Below are positions 1-8,800 of a stretch of DNA of 26,895 nucleotides, one piece after another. Under the pieces are notes generated by a model, which was not told the DNA's origin, made no database searches, and was given only the letters and a program-made list of their open reading frames with translations. Each line of letters begins with the position of its first letter. Position 1 is the first letter of the stretch. The translations under genes were made by a program, and so were the position numbers. This DNA comes from a virus. The stretch covers positions 1-26,895 of the IMG/VR virus record IMGVR_UViG_3300033146_000195; one strand, given 5' to 3'.

Positions 1-768
1 TTTGTTAAAGCTGGAAACTATAAATATATCAGGCTTAGGTTAAGTGATTCAGCTATTCTTGCAATAAATGCTGAAACAGGTGCTGTCATACACACGAATT
101 CTTTAGATGCTTACACTGTTACAAAGCTAAATAATGGTTGGTATAAAATGAGTTTAGTCGTTACAACGACTAGTAACGGTATAGTTGACATTGTACTATG
201 TACTTCTAACGGTGATGAAGCTTGGACGCCTACTGGCACAGAATATATTTACGCTTGGGGCGCTCAACTGGAAACTAGTGATGTTGCAACAAGTTATATA
301 CCTACAACAACAACAGCTGTAACAAGGGCTACTGATTATATAAAAAATACAAATCTTGGTTATTATAACCAGTCAGAAGGTACTGTACTTGTTGATTTTA
401 CACCATTAGGGTGGGGCAGTTCTTGGCCAGAAAGTTTCAACCTATCAGGAGGTGGTGATTCTTTATTTAATTATTTCAACATTGGTACGTCACACTCTTC
501 TTTGAAACTAAATGGTTATTTTGATGCGGGTTCTCCCAACTATGCATTAACTAAAGACATAAGAACCATAAGTGCTGCGCGTTATAAAAGTGCGTCATAT
601 AGATTATATGTTAATGGCAAGCAATGTATTGGTTCTACCGAAACATATGTACCTACGAGCATAAATACTTTAAAGCTATTAAGTAATAAAATGCAAGGAC
701 ATTTACATACTTTTAAATACTGGAGAACAGCTTTAAAGGATGTCGACCTTGAAAGGATTACAAAATGA
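1..768 (+). CDS. Tail fibre / spike protein, C-terminal part (5' end outside window)
   Basis: The frame is open from the first base, so the gene begins upstream of the window; the ATG at 148 is internal. At least 255 residues are present. The region around 241-345 encodes a motif common in phage fibre, spike and head-spike proteins: YAWGAQLE, then ATSYIPT, then AVTRATD. It sits at the end of a beta-rich domain and is followed by a concanavalin/laminin-G-like beta-rich C-terminal part (LRLSDS and GWYKMSL upstream, YRLYVNGKQ near the end). By analogy it is a virion-surface protein that may contact the host. It overlaps the next gene by ATGA (765-768). Fibre or spike identity is fairly safe; which virion structure it belongs to is not known. 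Confidence 0.75.
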   Translation, partial: FVKAGNYKYIRLRLSDSAILAINAETGAVIHTNSLDAYTVTKLNNGWYKMSLVVTTTSNGIVDIVLCTSNGDEAWTPTGTEYIYAWGAQLETSDVATSYIPTTTTAVTRATDYIKNTNLGYYNQSEGTVLVDFTPLGWGSSWPESFNLSGGGDSLFNYFNIGTSHSSLKLNGYFDAGSPNYALTKDIRTISAARYKSASYRLYVNGKQCIGSTETYVPTSINTLKLLSNKMQGHLHTFKYWRTALKDVDLERITK

Positions 769-1115
769 AAACAGTTTATTTAAAATGTAAAGACGTAGAA
801 GTTTTAAACAAGTTTTTATGTGTCCCCTCAGAACCGATAATCAATAAAGAAACTGGTGAAGTATCATTCCCTAAACCTGTTAAACAAAATCCAAATATCA
901 TTGGATACATTCAGCCACAACGTGGTGTCAAAGCCCAAAAAGCTATTACAACTACAGCAGGTATTGAATACCCAGCGCAAGAACAAATAGGTGATCCTGA
1001 GTATTGGTATACTTGTGTGCAATTTAAAGAAGATAAATACGAATTATCAAAAGGTATACAAGAAGTTGATGAAAAGATTGGTAAACAGATTGTAGGAGTT
1101 TGGGCTGGTGAATAA
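765..1115 (+). CDS. Hypothetical small phage protein between fibre and portal
   Basis: A 116-residue soluble protein with no membrane segment and no motif I recognise. The start is supported by AAAGGA about nine bases upstream and by the ATGA overlap with the fibre gene; the stop overlaps the portal start by one base (TAATG). Its position suggests late expression with the virion genes, possibly as an accessory or assembly protein for the fibre, but nothing in the sequence shows that. Aromatic and acidic residues cluster in the second half (PEYWYTCVQFKEDKYEL). Confidence 0.6.
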   Translation: MKTVYLKCKDVEVLNKFLCVPSEPIINKETGEVSFPKPVKQNPNIIGYIQPQRGVKAQKAITTTAGIEYPAQEQIGDPEYWYTCVQFKEDKYELSKGIQEVDEKIGKQIVGVWAGE

Positions 1116-3277
1116 TGATTGATAACCAACAAGATAAAGATCTACAGTACGCAGCTGAAACTGTATTCGCAATGATAGCAGCCACTGATGGGGAGACAGT
1201 TGTATCAGCTGTTCCTGATGGGTATGATGAAGTGCAGCAAGGTTCTGAAACAATGGACGATACTACTTTACAAGGGGTATTAAAAGCTGCGATAGAAGCT
1301 AGTTATTCGTGGAATGACATCGACTACAGAAGCCAACAACGTATAGATGCTGATAAATATTACAGAGGAGACCCAACTGGCGACGAAAAAGATGGTAGAT
1401 CTAAAGTTGTAAGTCGTGACGTAGCCGAGGCTGTTGATAGTTTGATGCCAAGTTTGATGAGGGTATTTGCTGGCGGTGACAAGATGGTGAAATTCACTCC
1501 AAATGGTCCGGGAGATGAAGAAGCTGCTGAGCAAGCTACGGATTACATAAACCATATATTTATGGAAGAGAACGACGGATTTATGGTGTTGTACGAATGG
1601 TTCAAAGACGCCTTATTGAAAAAGAATGGTATTGTAAAAACTTGGTTTGAAGAAAAGACAAAGAAAACAAAAGAGGTGTACCAAGGATTACCTATTGAAG
1701 AGTTAGAAGCATTACAGTCGAATCCGGATATAGAAATAGTTGAGATTACTGAATATACAGAGACCCAACAAGTAGTAGAAGTACCAACAATAGACCAAGC
1801 AACAGGGGTCCATGCTGTAGACGTACCTCTGTACGATTGCGTAGCGCATGTAGTAGGTGTGGAAAAGAAGATATGTATAGAAAATGTACCACCGGACGAA
1901 TTTATACTGGAGCGTAGAGCTGTTTCGTTGAAAAAGTGTTCATTTTGTGCACAACGCAGTCTTCGCACTGTTTCAGATTTGATCGAGAGTGGGTTCCCGC
2001 CCGATCTTGTAGAGAGTATACCAGCAGCAGACTCTGAAGTAGTCATTGGTAATACCGAGAGAGATGTCAGATTCAATGATGATACAGACGCAACTTTAGA
2101 CGCTTCGGTATCCCCTGACAAATCTATGAAGAAAGTTTGGGTCGTGGAGGCGTATATAAAAGTAGACTATGATAATGATGGCGTTGCGGAATGGAGAAAA
2201 GTAACCCTTGGGGGTAACTCCGACGCAATAGGGTCTGTAATTATAGGTAATGAAGAAGTTGACGACCACCCATTTAGCGGACTTACCCCTGTCCCAATGC
2301 CACATAAGTTTTTTGGCATGTCTGTGTTTGATCAAACTAAGGATATACAGGATATAAAGACTGCGCTAGTTCGTGGTATGCTTGATAATATGTATCTTGT
2401 AAATTCGCCAAGAACAGGTGTTGTTGACGGTCAAGTTAATTTAGACGACTTACTTGATTATAGAATAAATGGTGTAGTCCGGATGAAGCGTACTGATTCT
2501 TTAGTACCTATAACAACCCCGTTTGTAGCTCCGGAAACTATGACACTTGTAAATTATTTTGATAAAGTTAGGCAGGAACGGACAGGGACTAACCCACATG
2601 GAGGAGCAATAAACCCAGACGCACTCCATAAGACTACTATAGTGAACGACTTAGTTTCTCAAGCTGGTATGGCTAGGGAAGAATTGATTGCACGTATTTT
2701 TGCCGAAACAGGTGTTAAAGATATGTTTCGACGTATCTTTAAATTAACATGCATGTACGAAGATAAAGAGAAAGTTGTTAGACTTAGAAATTCGTGGGTT
2801 CAAATTGACCCACGATCTTGGAAAGACAAGCTCGATGTAACAGCTGTCGCTGGTATCGGTATGGGAGATAAACGTCAACAAGCTGCGTCAGCTGTTAAAG
2901 TCTTGGAAATACAACAAGCCATAATGGATAAGCAGGGTGGAACTGACGGTCCATTATGTGGTAAGAAGAATGTACACGCTACGTTGGGTAAATTGATAGA
3001 AGCTATAGGTTGGTATGATATTGATCCATACTTTACAGATCCAGGTACATTCCAACCACCACCACCGCCACCGCCAACACCTACTGAGCAAATGGAGTTT
3101 GAAAAAGTTCGGATAATACAAGAATACGAAAAACTACAACTGAAGGAAAAAGAAATAGAGTCGGTGGACAAAGCTAGAAAAGCTGAGCACGAAGAGCGTA
3201 TGCGTAACATTGACTATATGATAAAGAAGCTTGAACTTGCTGTTCAAGGAATTAAGTTGGAGCAGACTAATGAATAA
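1115..3277 (+). CDS. Portal protein (P22-like)
   Basis: A 720-residue protein, close to the 725 residues of P22 gp1. The portal forms the dodecameric ring at one head vertex through which DNA is packaged and ejected. The N-terminal third carries the pattern typical of this family: YYRGDP (about residues 84-89), a GRSKVVSRDV stretch, VDSLMPSLMRVFAGGD, an FTPNGPGDEEAAEQATDYIN stretch, then WFKDALLKKNGIVKTWFEE. A run of seven prolines (residues 648-654) separates the core from a charged, probably helical C-terminal segment that could form part of a barrel or tail contact. The start overlaps the preceding stop by one base (TAATG). It is followed by a small gene, scaffold and capsid, the usual order. 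Confidence 0.85.
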   Translation: MIDNQQDKDLQYAAETVFAMIAATDGETVVSAVPDGYDEVQQGSETMDDTTLQGVLKAAIEASYSWNDIDYRSQQRIDADKYYRGDPTGDEKDGRSKVVSRDVAEAVDSLMPSLMRVFAGGDKMVKFTPNGPGDEEAAEQATDYINHIFMEENDGFMVLYEWFKDALLKKNGIVKTWFEEKTKKTKEVYQGLPIEELEALQSNPDIEIVEITEYTETQQVVEVPTIDQATGVHAVDVPLYDCVAHVVGVEKKICIENVPPDEFILERRAVSLKKCSFCAQRSLRTVSDLIESGFPPDLVESIPAADSEVVIGNTERDVRFNDDTDATLDASVSPDKSMKKVWVVEAYIKVDYDNDGVAEWRKVTLGGNSDAIGSVIIGNEEVDDHPFSGLTPVPMPHKFFGMSVFDQTKDIQDIKTALVRGMLDNMYLVNSPRTGVVDGQVNLDDLLDYRINGVVRMKRTDSLVPITTPFVAPETMTLVNYFDKVRQERTGTNPHGGAINPDALHKTTIVNDLVSQAGMAREELIARIFAETGVKDMFRRIFKLTCMYEDKEKVVRLRNSWVQIDPRSWKDKLDVTAVAGIGMGDKRQQAASAVKVLEIQQAIMDKQGGTDGPLCGKKNVHATLGKLIEAIGWYDIDPYFTDPGTFQPPPPPPPTPTEQMEFEKVRIIQEYEKLQLKEKEIESVDKARKAEHEERMRNIDYMIKKLELAVQGIKLEQTNE

Positions 3278-3542
3278 CGACGAGGTAATTTTAGAACAAG
3301 GAGCAGCGGCGAAGAGGCTACTTGAGTCTGAAGATTATAGACTAGTTATACAGGGCGTACAAACGTCCACGTATAGACAGTTTATGGACACAGAACTTGA
3401 TGAAATTGACAAACGAGAACAATTATACCATATATTACACGCATTCGGTATGATAGAAGAGTGTTTGTCAGCTTTAGCGGATAACCGCGAAATTGAGTTG
3501 CGTAGAAAACAGCATGATGAAAACCAAAAGGGAGATAACTAA
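3270..3542 (+). CDS. Hypothetical small protein after portal
   Basis: A 90-residue, charged and mostly helical protein. An in-frame ATG lies 39 bases further upstream (3231), but 3270 is preferred: GGAG (3259-3262) sits seven bases before it, and this start gives a normal 8-base overlap with the portal stop. The product begins MNNDEVILEQ. The stop overlaps the scaffold start by one base (TAATG). A small helical gene between portal and scaffold occurs in many podoviruses; a role in head assembly is inferred only from position. Confidence 0.6.
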   Translation: MNNDEVILEQGAAAKRLLESEDYRLVIQGVQTSTYRQFMDTELDEIDKREQLYHILHAFGMIEECLSALADNREIELRRKQHDENQKGDN

Positions 3543-4600
3543 TGGATATAGAATTTACAGAACGCCTAGATAAGGCTATGGACTTGGTTGATGGAGACGA
3601 CACAAACGTTGAAAATAAACTTGAACAAAAAGCGTCTGAGCATCAACCAACACTACAAGAAGATGGCGCGAATGAGGACGCCGCCACTAATACAGAAATT
3701 CCAGAAGAGTCTGGAACAGCTACTGTTGACGATAAAGTTGACAGTGACGTCAAATCTCAACCTCCCACGGAAGAGACCATTGATGACAAATCCAATGAAG
3801 ATGGAACGGGCGAATCTGATGAAGATCAGACCATCGAACCACCTAATTCTTGGTCGGGTGAGGATAAGGAGCTTTTTAATGAATTACCAGAGTGGGCGCA
3901 AGAAGCTATAAACACAAGGGAATCACAACGAGAAGCGCATTTTTCTCAACGCACGGCTGCCGTGGCTACTAAAGAGCGAGAGCTTGATAGTCAGTTACAA
4001 CAAGCGCAGCAATTACAGCAGAGACATTTTGCTGAACTGAAAAACTTGTCTGAAGTAGCTACAACGCTACTCCCAGCCAAATTCTCAGACATTAAGAACG
4101 AGGCAGACTACTTGCTAATGAAGTCGAACGACCCAGCACGCGCAAGCCAGTATGATGCGTTTCAAAGACTAGTCCACAACGCGAAGCAGCAACAAGCTCA
4201 GCTTCAGCAAGAACAGTTAGAAAAGCATCTCGCTAATGAGTTCACGCAACTAGCTTCTAAATATCCCGAATTCCAAGATCCTGAGAAGGGTGGGGAAATA
4301 CTTGACACAGTTAGAAAAGTTTGTGTCGAGAATTACGGGTTTTCACCGGAAGAAGTTGCGGTCATTGCAGATCATAGGCATGTACCTATAATTCGCGATG
4401 CTATGAAATGGAGAGAACACGAAAGGAACCTTAAATCGGCAGCTACAAAGAAAGTTGTTAGGAGCCAGACTAAGACCATCCGACGGGCTAGTACAGACGG
4501 TACTTCTAAATCAGTTACGCAGGATTCTCATATCATAAACAAAGCTAGAAAGGCTGGTTCAATGGAGGATCAAGCTAATTTACTAGCATCATTACTATAG
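3542..4600 (+). CDS. Capsid scaffolding protein
   Basis: A 352-residue protein, very acidic over its first ~100 residues (many Asp and Glu), with a NSWSGEDKELFNELPEWAQ segment near residues 101-120, then long Gln-rich coiled-coil stretches, and a basic C-terminal region (KKVVRSQTKTIRRAS). This architecture, together with its place directly between portal and major capsid genes, is typical of phage scaffolds, which bind the coat protein through a basic C-terminus and leave the procapsid before or during packaging. Homologues often share the W-x(4,6)-LPEWAQ-like element. Its TAG stop lies inside the Shine-Dalgarno sequence of the capsid gene, suggesting coupled translation. No protease motif was seen. 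Confidence 0.8.
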   Translation: MDIEFTERLDKAMDLVDGDDTNVENKLEQKASEHQPTLQEDGANEDAATNTEIPEESGTATVDDKVDSDVKSQPPTEETIDDKSNEDGTGESDEDQTIEPPNSWSGEDKELFNELPEWAQEAINTRESQREAHFSQRTAAVATKERELDSQLQQAQQLQQRHFAELKNLSEVATTLLPAKFSDIKNEADYLLMKSNDPARASQYDAFQRLVHNAKQQQAQLQQEQLEKHLANEFTQLASKYPEFQDPEKGGEILDTVRKVCVENYGFSPEEVAVIADHRHVPIIRDAMKWREHERNLKSAATKKVVRSQTKTIRRASTDGTSKSVTQDSHIINKARKAGSMEDQANLLASLL

Positions 4601-4605
4601 GAGGT
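4599..4605 (+). promoter_or_regulatory. Strong Shine-Dalgarno site of the major capsid gene
   Basis: AGGAGGT, seven bases before the ATG at 4613 and overlapping the scaffold stop codon (4598-4600). It is among the best matches to the anti-Shine-Dalgarno sequence in the window, as expected for the most abundant virion protein. Confidence 0.8.
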
Positions 4606-4612
4606 AATACAA

Positions 4613-5551
4613 ATGACCATTGAGTCAGGTACATATCTTACATATTCTGCCGTGGGTAACCGCGAGGATTTGGCGGATATAATTTATAATATTTCACCAA
4701 CGGATACACCTTTTCAAGCACGTATCCCAACTACTACAGCTACTGCTGTTAAACATGAGTGGCAGACAGATTCTCTTGCTGCTGCAGGTGTTAACAAACA
4801 GCTGGAAGGTGATGAATTTGGGTATTCAGATCCAGCTAAAACAAGTCGTATTGATAACCAATGTCAAATTAGTTACAAAACAACTCTTGTTTCTGGTACA
4901 CAAGACGCGGTTAGCAAAGCAGGTCGTAAACGTGAAATGGTATACCAATTGATGAAGAGAGCGAAAGAATTGCGTCGCGATATGGAGTTTACATTGACAG
5001 GTAACTACTCTAAAGTTTCTGGTAATAGTTCAACTGCAAGAGCTTTGCGTTCTTTATGTTCTTGGTACACTACTAATGCGCAACGTGGTGCAGGTGGTGC
5101 AGACGGTTCATCTTCAGCAGCAGCAACAGACGGTACTAAACGCCCTCTTTCAGAAGGTCTTTTGAAAGCTGGGTTACAAGCTACATGGACTGCTGGTGGT
5201 GACGTGGATATGATCATGACAGGGGCTTACAACAAGCAAGTCATTTCTGGGTTTAGTGGTAATACTACTAGAACTCAGGATACAAGTGATAAGAAGCTTT
5301 CCACAGCTATTGATATCTACGTGTCTGATTTTGGGTCACACCAAATAGTGCCTAATAGGTTTAGTCGTGATCGTGATGTTCATTTAGTAACAACTAATTT
5401 ATGGGCATTAGCACAACTTAGACCTATGCGTACAGTTGACATAGCAGCGACTGGAGACGCTACAAAAGGTGTTATCATTTGTGAATACACACTTGAATCT
5501 AGAAACGAGGCAGGTTCAGCAGTTATAGCTGATTGCACAACTTCTGGATAA
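4613..5551 (+). CDS. Major capsid protein, SU10-like (DUF5309 type)
   Basis: A 312-residue protein that builds the icosahedral head. Its opening is typical of the SU10/DUF5309 coat family: a short N-terminus, then REDLADIIYNISPTDTPF, followed by a KHEWQTDSL segment and, near residue 120, a long helix with ELRRDMEFTLTGN. The C-terminal part has VSDFGSHQIVPNRF and a RTVDIAATGD element, also usual for the family. Length fits HK97-fold coats without a large prohead protease domain. It is preceded by scaffold, has a near-perfect ribosome binding site, and is followed by a perfect hairpin (5561-5591). Family assignment is by motif recognition, but position and length agree. Confidence 0.85.
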   Translation: MTIESGTYLTYSAVGNREDLADIIYNISPTDTPFQARIPTTTATAVKHEWQTDSLAAAGVNKQLEGDEFGYSDPAKTSRIDNQCQISYKTTLVSGTQDAVSKAGRKREMVYQLMKRAKELRRDMEFTLTGNYSKVSGNSSTARALRSLCSWYTTNAQRGAGGADGSSSAAATDGTKRPLSEGLLKAGLQATWTAGGDVDMIMTGAYNKQVISGFSGNTTRTQDTSDKKLSTAIDIYVSDFGSHQIVPNRFSRDRDVHLVTTNLWALAQLRPMRTVDIAATGDATKGVIICEYTLESRNEAGSAVIADCTTSG

Positions 5552-5560
5552 TGTTCAATT

Positions 5561-5591
5561 AGCAGCATGGGGCTAAGTACCCCATGCTGCT
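5561..5591 (+). terminator. Perfect 12-bp hairpin downstream of the capsid gene
   Basis: The arms AGCAGCATGGGG (5561-5572) and CCCCATGCTGCT (5580-5591) pair perfectly around a 7-base loop (CTAAGTA). No T-run follows on the plus strand, so it is not a textbook intrinsic terminator. It could partly terminate, protect the 3' end of capsid mRNA, or be an RNase processing site that sets capsid expression apart from the genes downstream. Confidence 0.6.
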
Positions 5592-5609
5592 ACAATAGCG
5601 GAGAGTAGA

Positions 5610-5924
5610 ATGAGTAATAAAGTAGAGGAAGCAACTCCTGAATTATTAACAGAGCTTAGCAAGCAAGCGGAAGACCCGCGTAGAAAACCAGCGGTTGTAG
5701 AGAAGCAAGAAAAAGTTAAATCTGCGCACACAGTCGAAGAACTTGAGGAAAAAGTAGCCGACGACAAGATTTGGGTTAAGTGCGTGTCAAAACTTCACCC
5801 ATGTGCCGAAAACAATATTCGCATGGAGTATTGGAAAGACTATAAAATTAGTATTGAGATGGCTATAAAGTTTGAAGAGTCAAGATTTGCTGTAATATTA
5901 GAAACACCAAGTGAGAAGGATTAA
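5610..5924 (+). CDS. Hypothetical protein downstream of capsid
   Basis: A 104-residue protein. The first half is charged and probably helical or disordered (EKQEKVKSAHTVEELEEKV); the second half looks like a small alpha/beta domain (KIWVKCVSKLHPCAENNIRMEYWKDYKISIEMA). GGAGAG about six bases upstream supports the start. It is the first gene after the capsid hairpin and is presumably a head-related or head-completion factor, but no family is recognised. Confidence 0.55.
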   Translation: MSNKVEEATPELLTELSKQAEDPRRKPAVVEKQEKVKSAHTVEELEEKVADDKIWVKCVSKLHPCAENNIRMEYWKDYKISIEMAIKFEESRFAVILETPSEKD

Positions 5925-5929
5925 CATAA

Positions 5930-6307
5930 ATGACTATACCAAGATTAAATGAAGCTGGTAATGTTGTACTTAACGCATCGTCCGACACTATAACTGAAAC
6001 GGTATATATGGGGTTACCAGTGGCTGGCGCAGTCTCGTATTTCAGTGTGGTGGCTGGTAGTGACTTGGGTACATCAACAAAAACTTTTACACTAGCGTAC
6101 GCCCCTCCGGGAAGTGCAACATATACTGATATAGGTAGCGCTGAAGTTACATTCGCATCAGATGATGCGAAAGGTACAACACAATATGTAGAGATTCCAG
6201 GAAGTGCTACAAATTCAGTGACTCAGCAAGGTTCTTTACGTATAACACCGTCCGGAACAGGGACAGGTGCAGTTCCACTTCATTATACAGTTATTATCGG
6301 AGTATAG
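5930..6307 (+). CDS. Hypothetical beta-rich virion protein
   Basis: A 125-residue protein composed almost entirely of short beta-prone stretches with many Gly, Ser and Thr residues (VVAGSDLGTSTKTFTLAYAPPG, split here at the family-neutral core TKTFTLAY). No signal peptide, Cys or membrane segment is present. Such composition and the location just after the capsid suggest a head decoration or minor virion protein. That is an inference from composition and position only. The next gene starts two bases after its stop. Confidence 0.5.
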   Translation: MTIPRLNEAGNVVLNASSDTITETVYMGLPVAGAVSYFSVVAGSDLGTSTKTFTLAYAPPGSATYTDIGSAEVTFASDDAKGTTQYVEIPGSATNSVTQQGSLRITPSGTGTGAVPLHYTVIIGV

Positions 6308-6308
6308 T

Positions 6309-6647
6309 ATGTCGGAAATAGACACAACTGGTGGTATGTATGTATCGGCCGATCCTAATTCTGATGTACGCGAGTATATTCATTATAACGAGGTAGATGA
6401 TACAATTACACAACAGCGTGTCCAAGATATAGAACCTATTCTAGATAATGTAAAACAACTACGGGAATTCGGTGGTAGGGGTGAAACTGGGGAATTTTAC
6501 CACGCGGCCCAAGTTCCCGTAGTAGTTGTTGAAAATTGGTTGAACCTAAGAGGTCTTTCAATGAGTCAATTTAAAGGTTCTGTCGTTACAGAGTTTTTAA
6601 ACGACACCGACAATAAACCTTTTAGAGTATGGCAGGGGAGAGTGTAA
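6309..6647 (+). CDS. Hypothetical head/neck protein
   Basis: A 112-residue protein. The longest open frame begins at 6267, inside the previous gene, but GGAG (6299-6302) is placed six bases before the ATG at 6309, giving the product MSEIDTTGGMYVSADP. It contains EYIHYNEVDDTITQQRVQDI and a C-terminal FLNDTDNKPFRVWQGRV. It lies between capsid and adaptor genes, where head-completion proteins are often found, but I do not recognise the family. Its stop overlaps the adaptor start (TAATG). Confidence 0.55.
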   Translation: MSEIDTTGGMYVSADPNSDVREYIHYNEVDDTITQQRVQDIEPILDNVKQLREFGGRGETGEFYHAAQVPVVVVENWLNLRGLSMSQFKGSVVTEFLNDTDNKPFRVWQGRV

Positions 6648-7273
6648 TGTCTCTAGACACATATGATAATTTAAAGACTGCTATTCTTACAAAACTGCGT
6701 AGAACAAATGATTCTGCTGCTGTATCTAATGTTACTAACTGGGTTACATTAGCGGAAGACGAACTTAGACTTGCATTCAGGGATATAAAAGTATCTGACG
6801 GTGAAGAAATAGACACAGCTTTTACAATTTCTAGCGAGTATACGGATCTACCAGACGACTTCATAGGAATTAGGCTAGTAGTTGACGGAAGTGGAAATTC
6901 ACTTGACTATATAACACCACAAGTTTTATCAGAAGCATACACACCGACCACAGGAACGCCGAAATACTATACAATCCAGGGCAATAAGTTAAGAGTTTAC
7001 CCATCTCCAGACAGTTCTAGCGACTACACACTTACATATTATAAATTACCATCACTATCCGATACTGTACAAACAAACTGGTTGCTGACAGCACATCCGA
7101 AAGTTTATTGGAGAGCTGTTCTATCTGAAGCTTATGAGTGGTACGATATGGGTGATAAAGTTGTAGCGTCTAACCAAGATAGGGATAGACTTTTAAGTAG
7201 GTTGTATACAACTGGAAGTGCGTCCGTATTAGCTGGTGCGTTGACGATAAGTAGGCAAGGGGAGACTCCGTAA
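6647..7273 (+). CDS. Head-tail adaptor protein (SU10/P22-gp4/T7-gp11 functional class)
   Basis: A 208-residue protein that should bind under the portal and connect it to the tail nozzle. It has the typical adaptor opening (LDTYDNLKTAIL, then a VTNWVTLAEDELRLAFR helix), followed by a beta-rich middle (YTDLPDDFIGIRLV, TPKYYTIQGNKLRVYPSPD, YTLTYYKLP), and a C-terminal helix with HPKVYWRAVLSEAYEW. The start at 6647 is chosen over the in-frame ATG at 6629 because it forms the TAATG junction seen throughout this block and GGGGAG lies just upstream. The neighbouring nozzle gene fits the assignment. Confidence 0.75.
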   Translation: MSLDTYDNLKTAILTKLRRTNDSAAVSNVTNWVTLAEDELRLAFRDIKVSDGEEIDTAFTISSEYTDLPDDFIGIRLVVDGSGNSLDYITPQVLSEAYTPTTGTPKYYTIQGNKLRVYPSPDSSSDYTLTYYKLPSLSDTVQTNWLLTAHPKVYWRAVLSEAYEWYDMGDKVVASNQDRDRLLSRLYTTGSASVLAGALTISRQGETP

Positions 7274-8796
7274 TGAATGTTCCGCAAAGAATGACGATAG
7301 CAAAGTTTGGACCGGACCAACCAGAAACTTCTGCTGGGGTTTCTAGGACAATAGAAAATGTACTGCCGAAAACAAGTTTAAGCTATAGTCCGTTACCTAA
7401 TTTTGCACCATTTTCATCAGCGATGAGTAATAGGTTTCAAGGCGGGTTAGCATTCTCAACTACTTCTGGCGATGCTCGTGTGTTCACTGGCGATGTTTCT
7501 AAGCTATATAGGTACGCTGGTGCAGGAGACACACCGATAGATGTATCAAAAACAGGTGGTTATACAACGCCTGCTTCTTATCGGTGGGGTATGGCTTTGT
7601 TTGGAGAACGCGTAATAGCGACGAATGGTACGGACGCTATACAAAGCTATGTTGAAGGAACTTCTTCAGTATTTGCGGATATGATAACAACTGGTATTAC
7701 AAGTCTTAGATCGAAAGTTGTTGATGTTGTTTCTGATTGGGTCGTGCTCGGGGACACAACCGATTCTACGTATGGCGATAAGGATCAAAGGGTGTGGTGG
7801 TTAGCTGTGAATGATCCTACAGACGCACCTATTCCTGGAACTGAAGACGCTGCGAATAAACTTAGCGATTTCCAAGATATTCCCGGAGACCATGGTAAGC
7901 TTATCGGGATAGCTGGTAACTTAGGGTTTTCTAATGCAGGATTATTTTTTGAAAGAGCTGTATTTAGAATGAATTACTCGGGGTTGCCAAAAATATTTGA
8001 GATAACGCCAGCTGAAGGGGCGCGGGGACTATTAGCTCGTGGGGCGTTATGTAAGTTTGGACCGAAAGCTTACTACGCTGGTGAAGATGGGTTTTATGTT
8101 TTTGATGGAAATTCATCAACACCTATAGGTAAAGAGTGGGTTGATGAATTTGTGTACAACGATATGGATTCAGCGTATTTAGATAGAATAACATGCACAC
8201 AAGATCCAGCTAGAGGATTAATTTTTTGGGCATACCCGAGTAGTGGTAGTGCTGACGGTATTGTTAATAGACTACTATGTTACAGCCCTGCATTTAATAA
8301 GTGGGCTATTTCTGATGTCACTTCTCTTTCGTTAGAAGGGTTGTTGAACGCGCCTACGTTTGGTAAAACGCTTGAACAACTGGATACATTTGGGACAATA
8401 GACAGCTTGCAATTCTCTTTAGACTCCACTGTGTGGCAGGGTGTTCGTAGATCACTTGCTGCTGTGGATAGCGATCATAAACTTGGGTATTTTAGTGGTG
8501 AAGCTTTACCAGCTAAGATAGATACTGAAAATATTTCTCTCGGACCAAGACGTACAATATTGACTAGAGTACGCCCGCTAATCGATAATTCTTCCGCTAA
8601 AGTTGCTGTATGTAGCAGAGTTAGGCTCAGTGATTCTAACACATACACAGATCTTCAAGCACAAGAAGACGATGGGTCTGTTGCTGTCGATTCTGAGGGA
8701 AGATATCACAAAGTTAGAGTTGAAACAACTTTAGGTGAAGAGTGGAGTGAAATGAGTGGTGTTGATGTTGAAGAATACGCAGATTCAGGAGTTTAA
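7273..8796 (+). CDS. Tail nozzle protein (P22 gp10 / T7 gp12 functional class)
   Basis: A 507-residue, beta-rich protein with repeated blade-like segments, expected to form the hexameric nozzle or needle platform of a short tail. Diagnostic elements are an N-terminal segment (PKTSLSYSPLPNFAPF), a GLAFSTTSGDARVFTGDVSKLY blade read in two parts, LFGERVIATNGTDAIQ, GNLGFSNAGLFFERAVFRM, YYAGEDGFYVFDGNS, and LLCYSPAFNKWAISD. Similar short motifs with WxxxNP or YNPxxxxW occur in nozzle and stabilisation proteins of podoviruses. It directly follows the adaptor with a one-base TAATG overlap. Assignment rests on architecture and order. Confidence 0.7.
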   Translation: MNVPQRMTIAKFGPDQPETSAGVSRTIENVLPKTSLSYSPLPNFAPFSSAMSNRFQGGLAFSTTSGDARVFTGDVSKLYRYAGAGDTPIDVSKTGGYTTPASYRWGMALFGERVIATNGTDAIQSYVEGTSSVFADMITTGITSLRSKVVDVVSDWVVLGDTTDSTYGDKDQRVWWLAVNDPTDAPIPGTEDAANKLSDFQDIPGDHGKLIGIAGNLGFSNAGLFFERAVFRMNYSGLPKIFEITPAEGARGLLARGALCKFGPKAYYAGEDGFYVFDGNSSTPIGKEWVDEFVYNDMDSAYLDRITCTQDPARGLIFWAYPSSGSADGIVNRLLCYSPAFNKWAISDVTSLSLEGLLNAPTFGKTLEQLDTFGTIDSLQFSLDSTVWQGVRRSLAAVDSDHKLGYFSGEALPAKIDTENISLGPRRTILTRVRPLIDNSSAKVAVCSRVRLSDSNTYTDLQAQEDDGSVAVDSEGRYHKVRVETTLGEEWSEMSGVDVEEYADSGV

Positions 8797-8800
8797 ATAA

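Noticed and set aside
1543-2121. Antisense ORF (192 codons) in the portal gene
   Set aside because: Shadow of a well-supported portal gene; product Ser/Thr/Ile-rich without motif.
6267-6308. Upstream start for the 112-aa head/neck gene
   Set aside because: It would overlap the previous gene and lacks a ribosome binding site, whereas 6309 has GGAG at good spacing.
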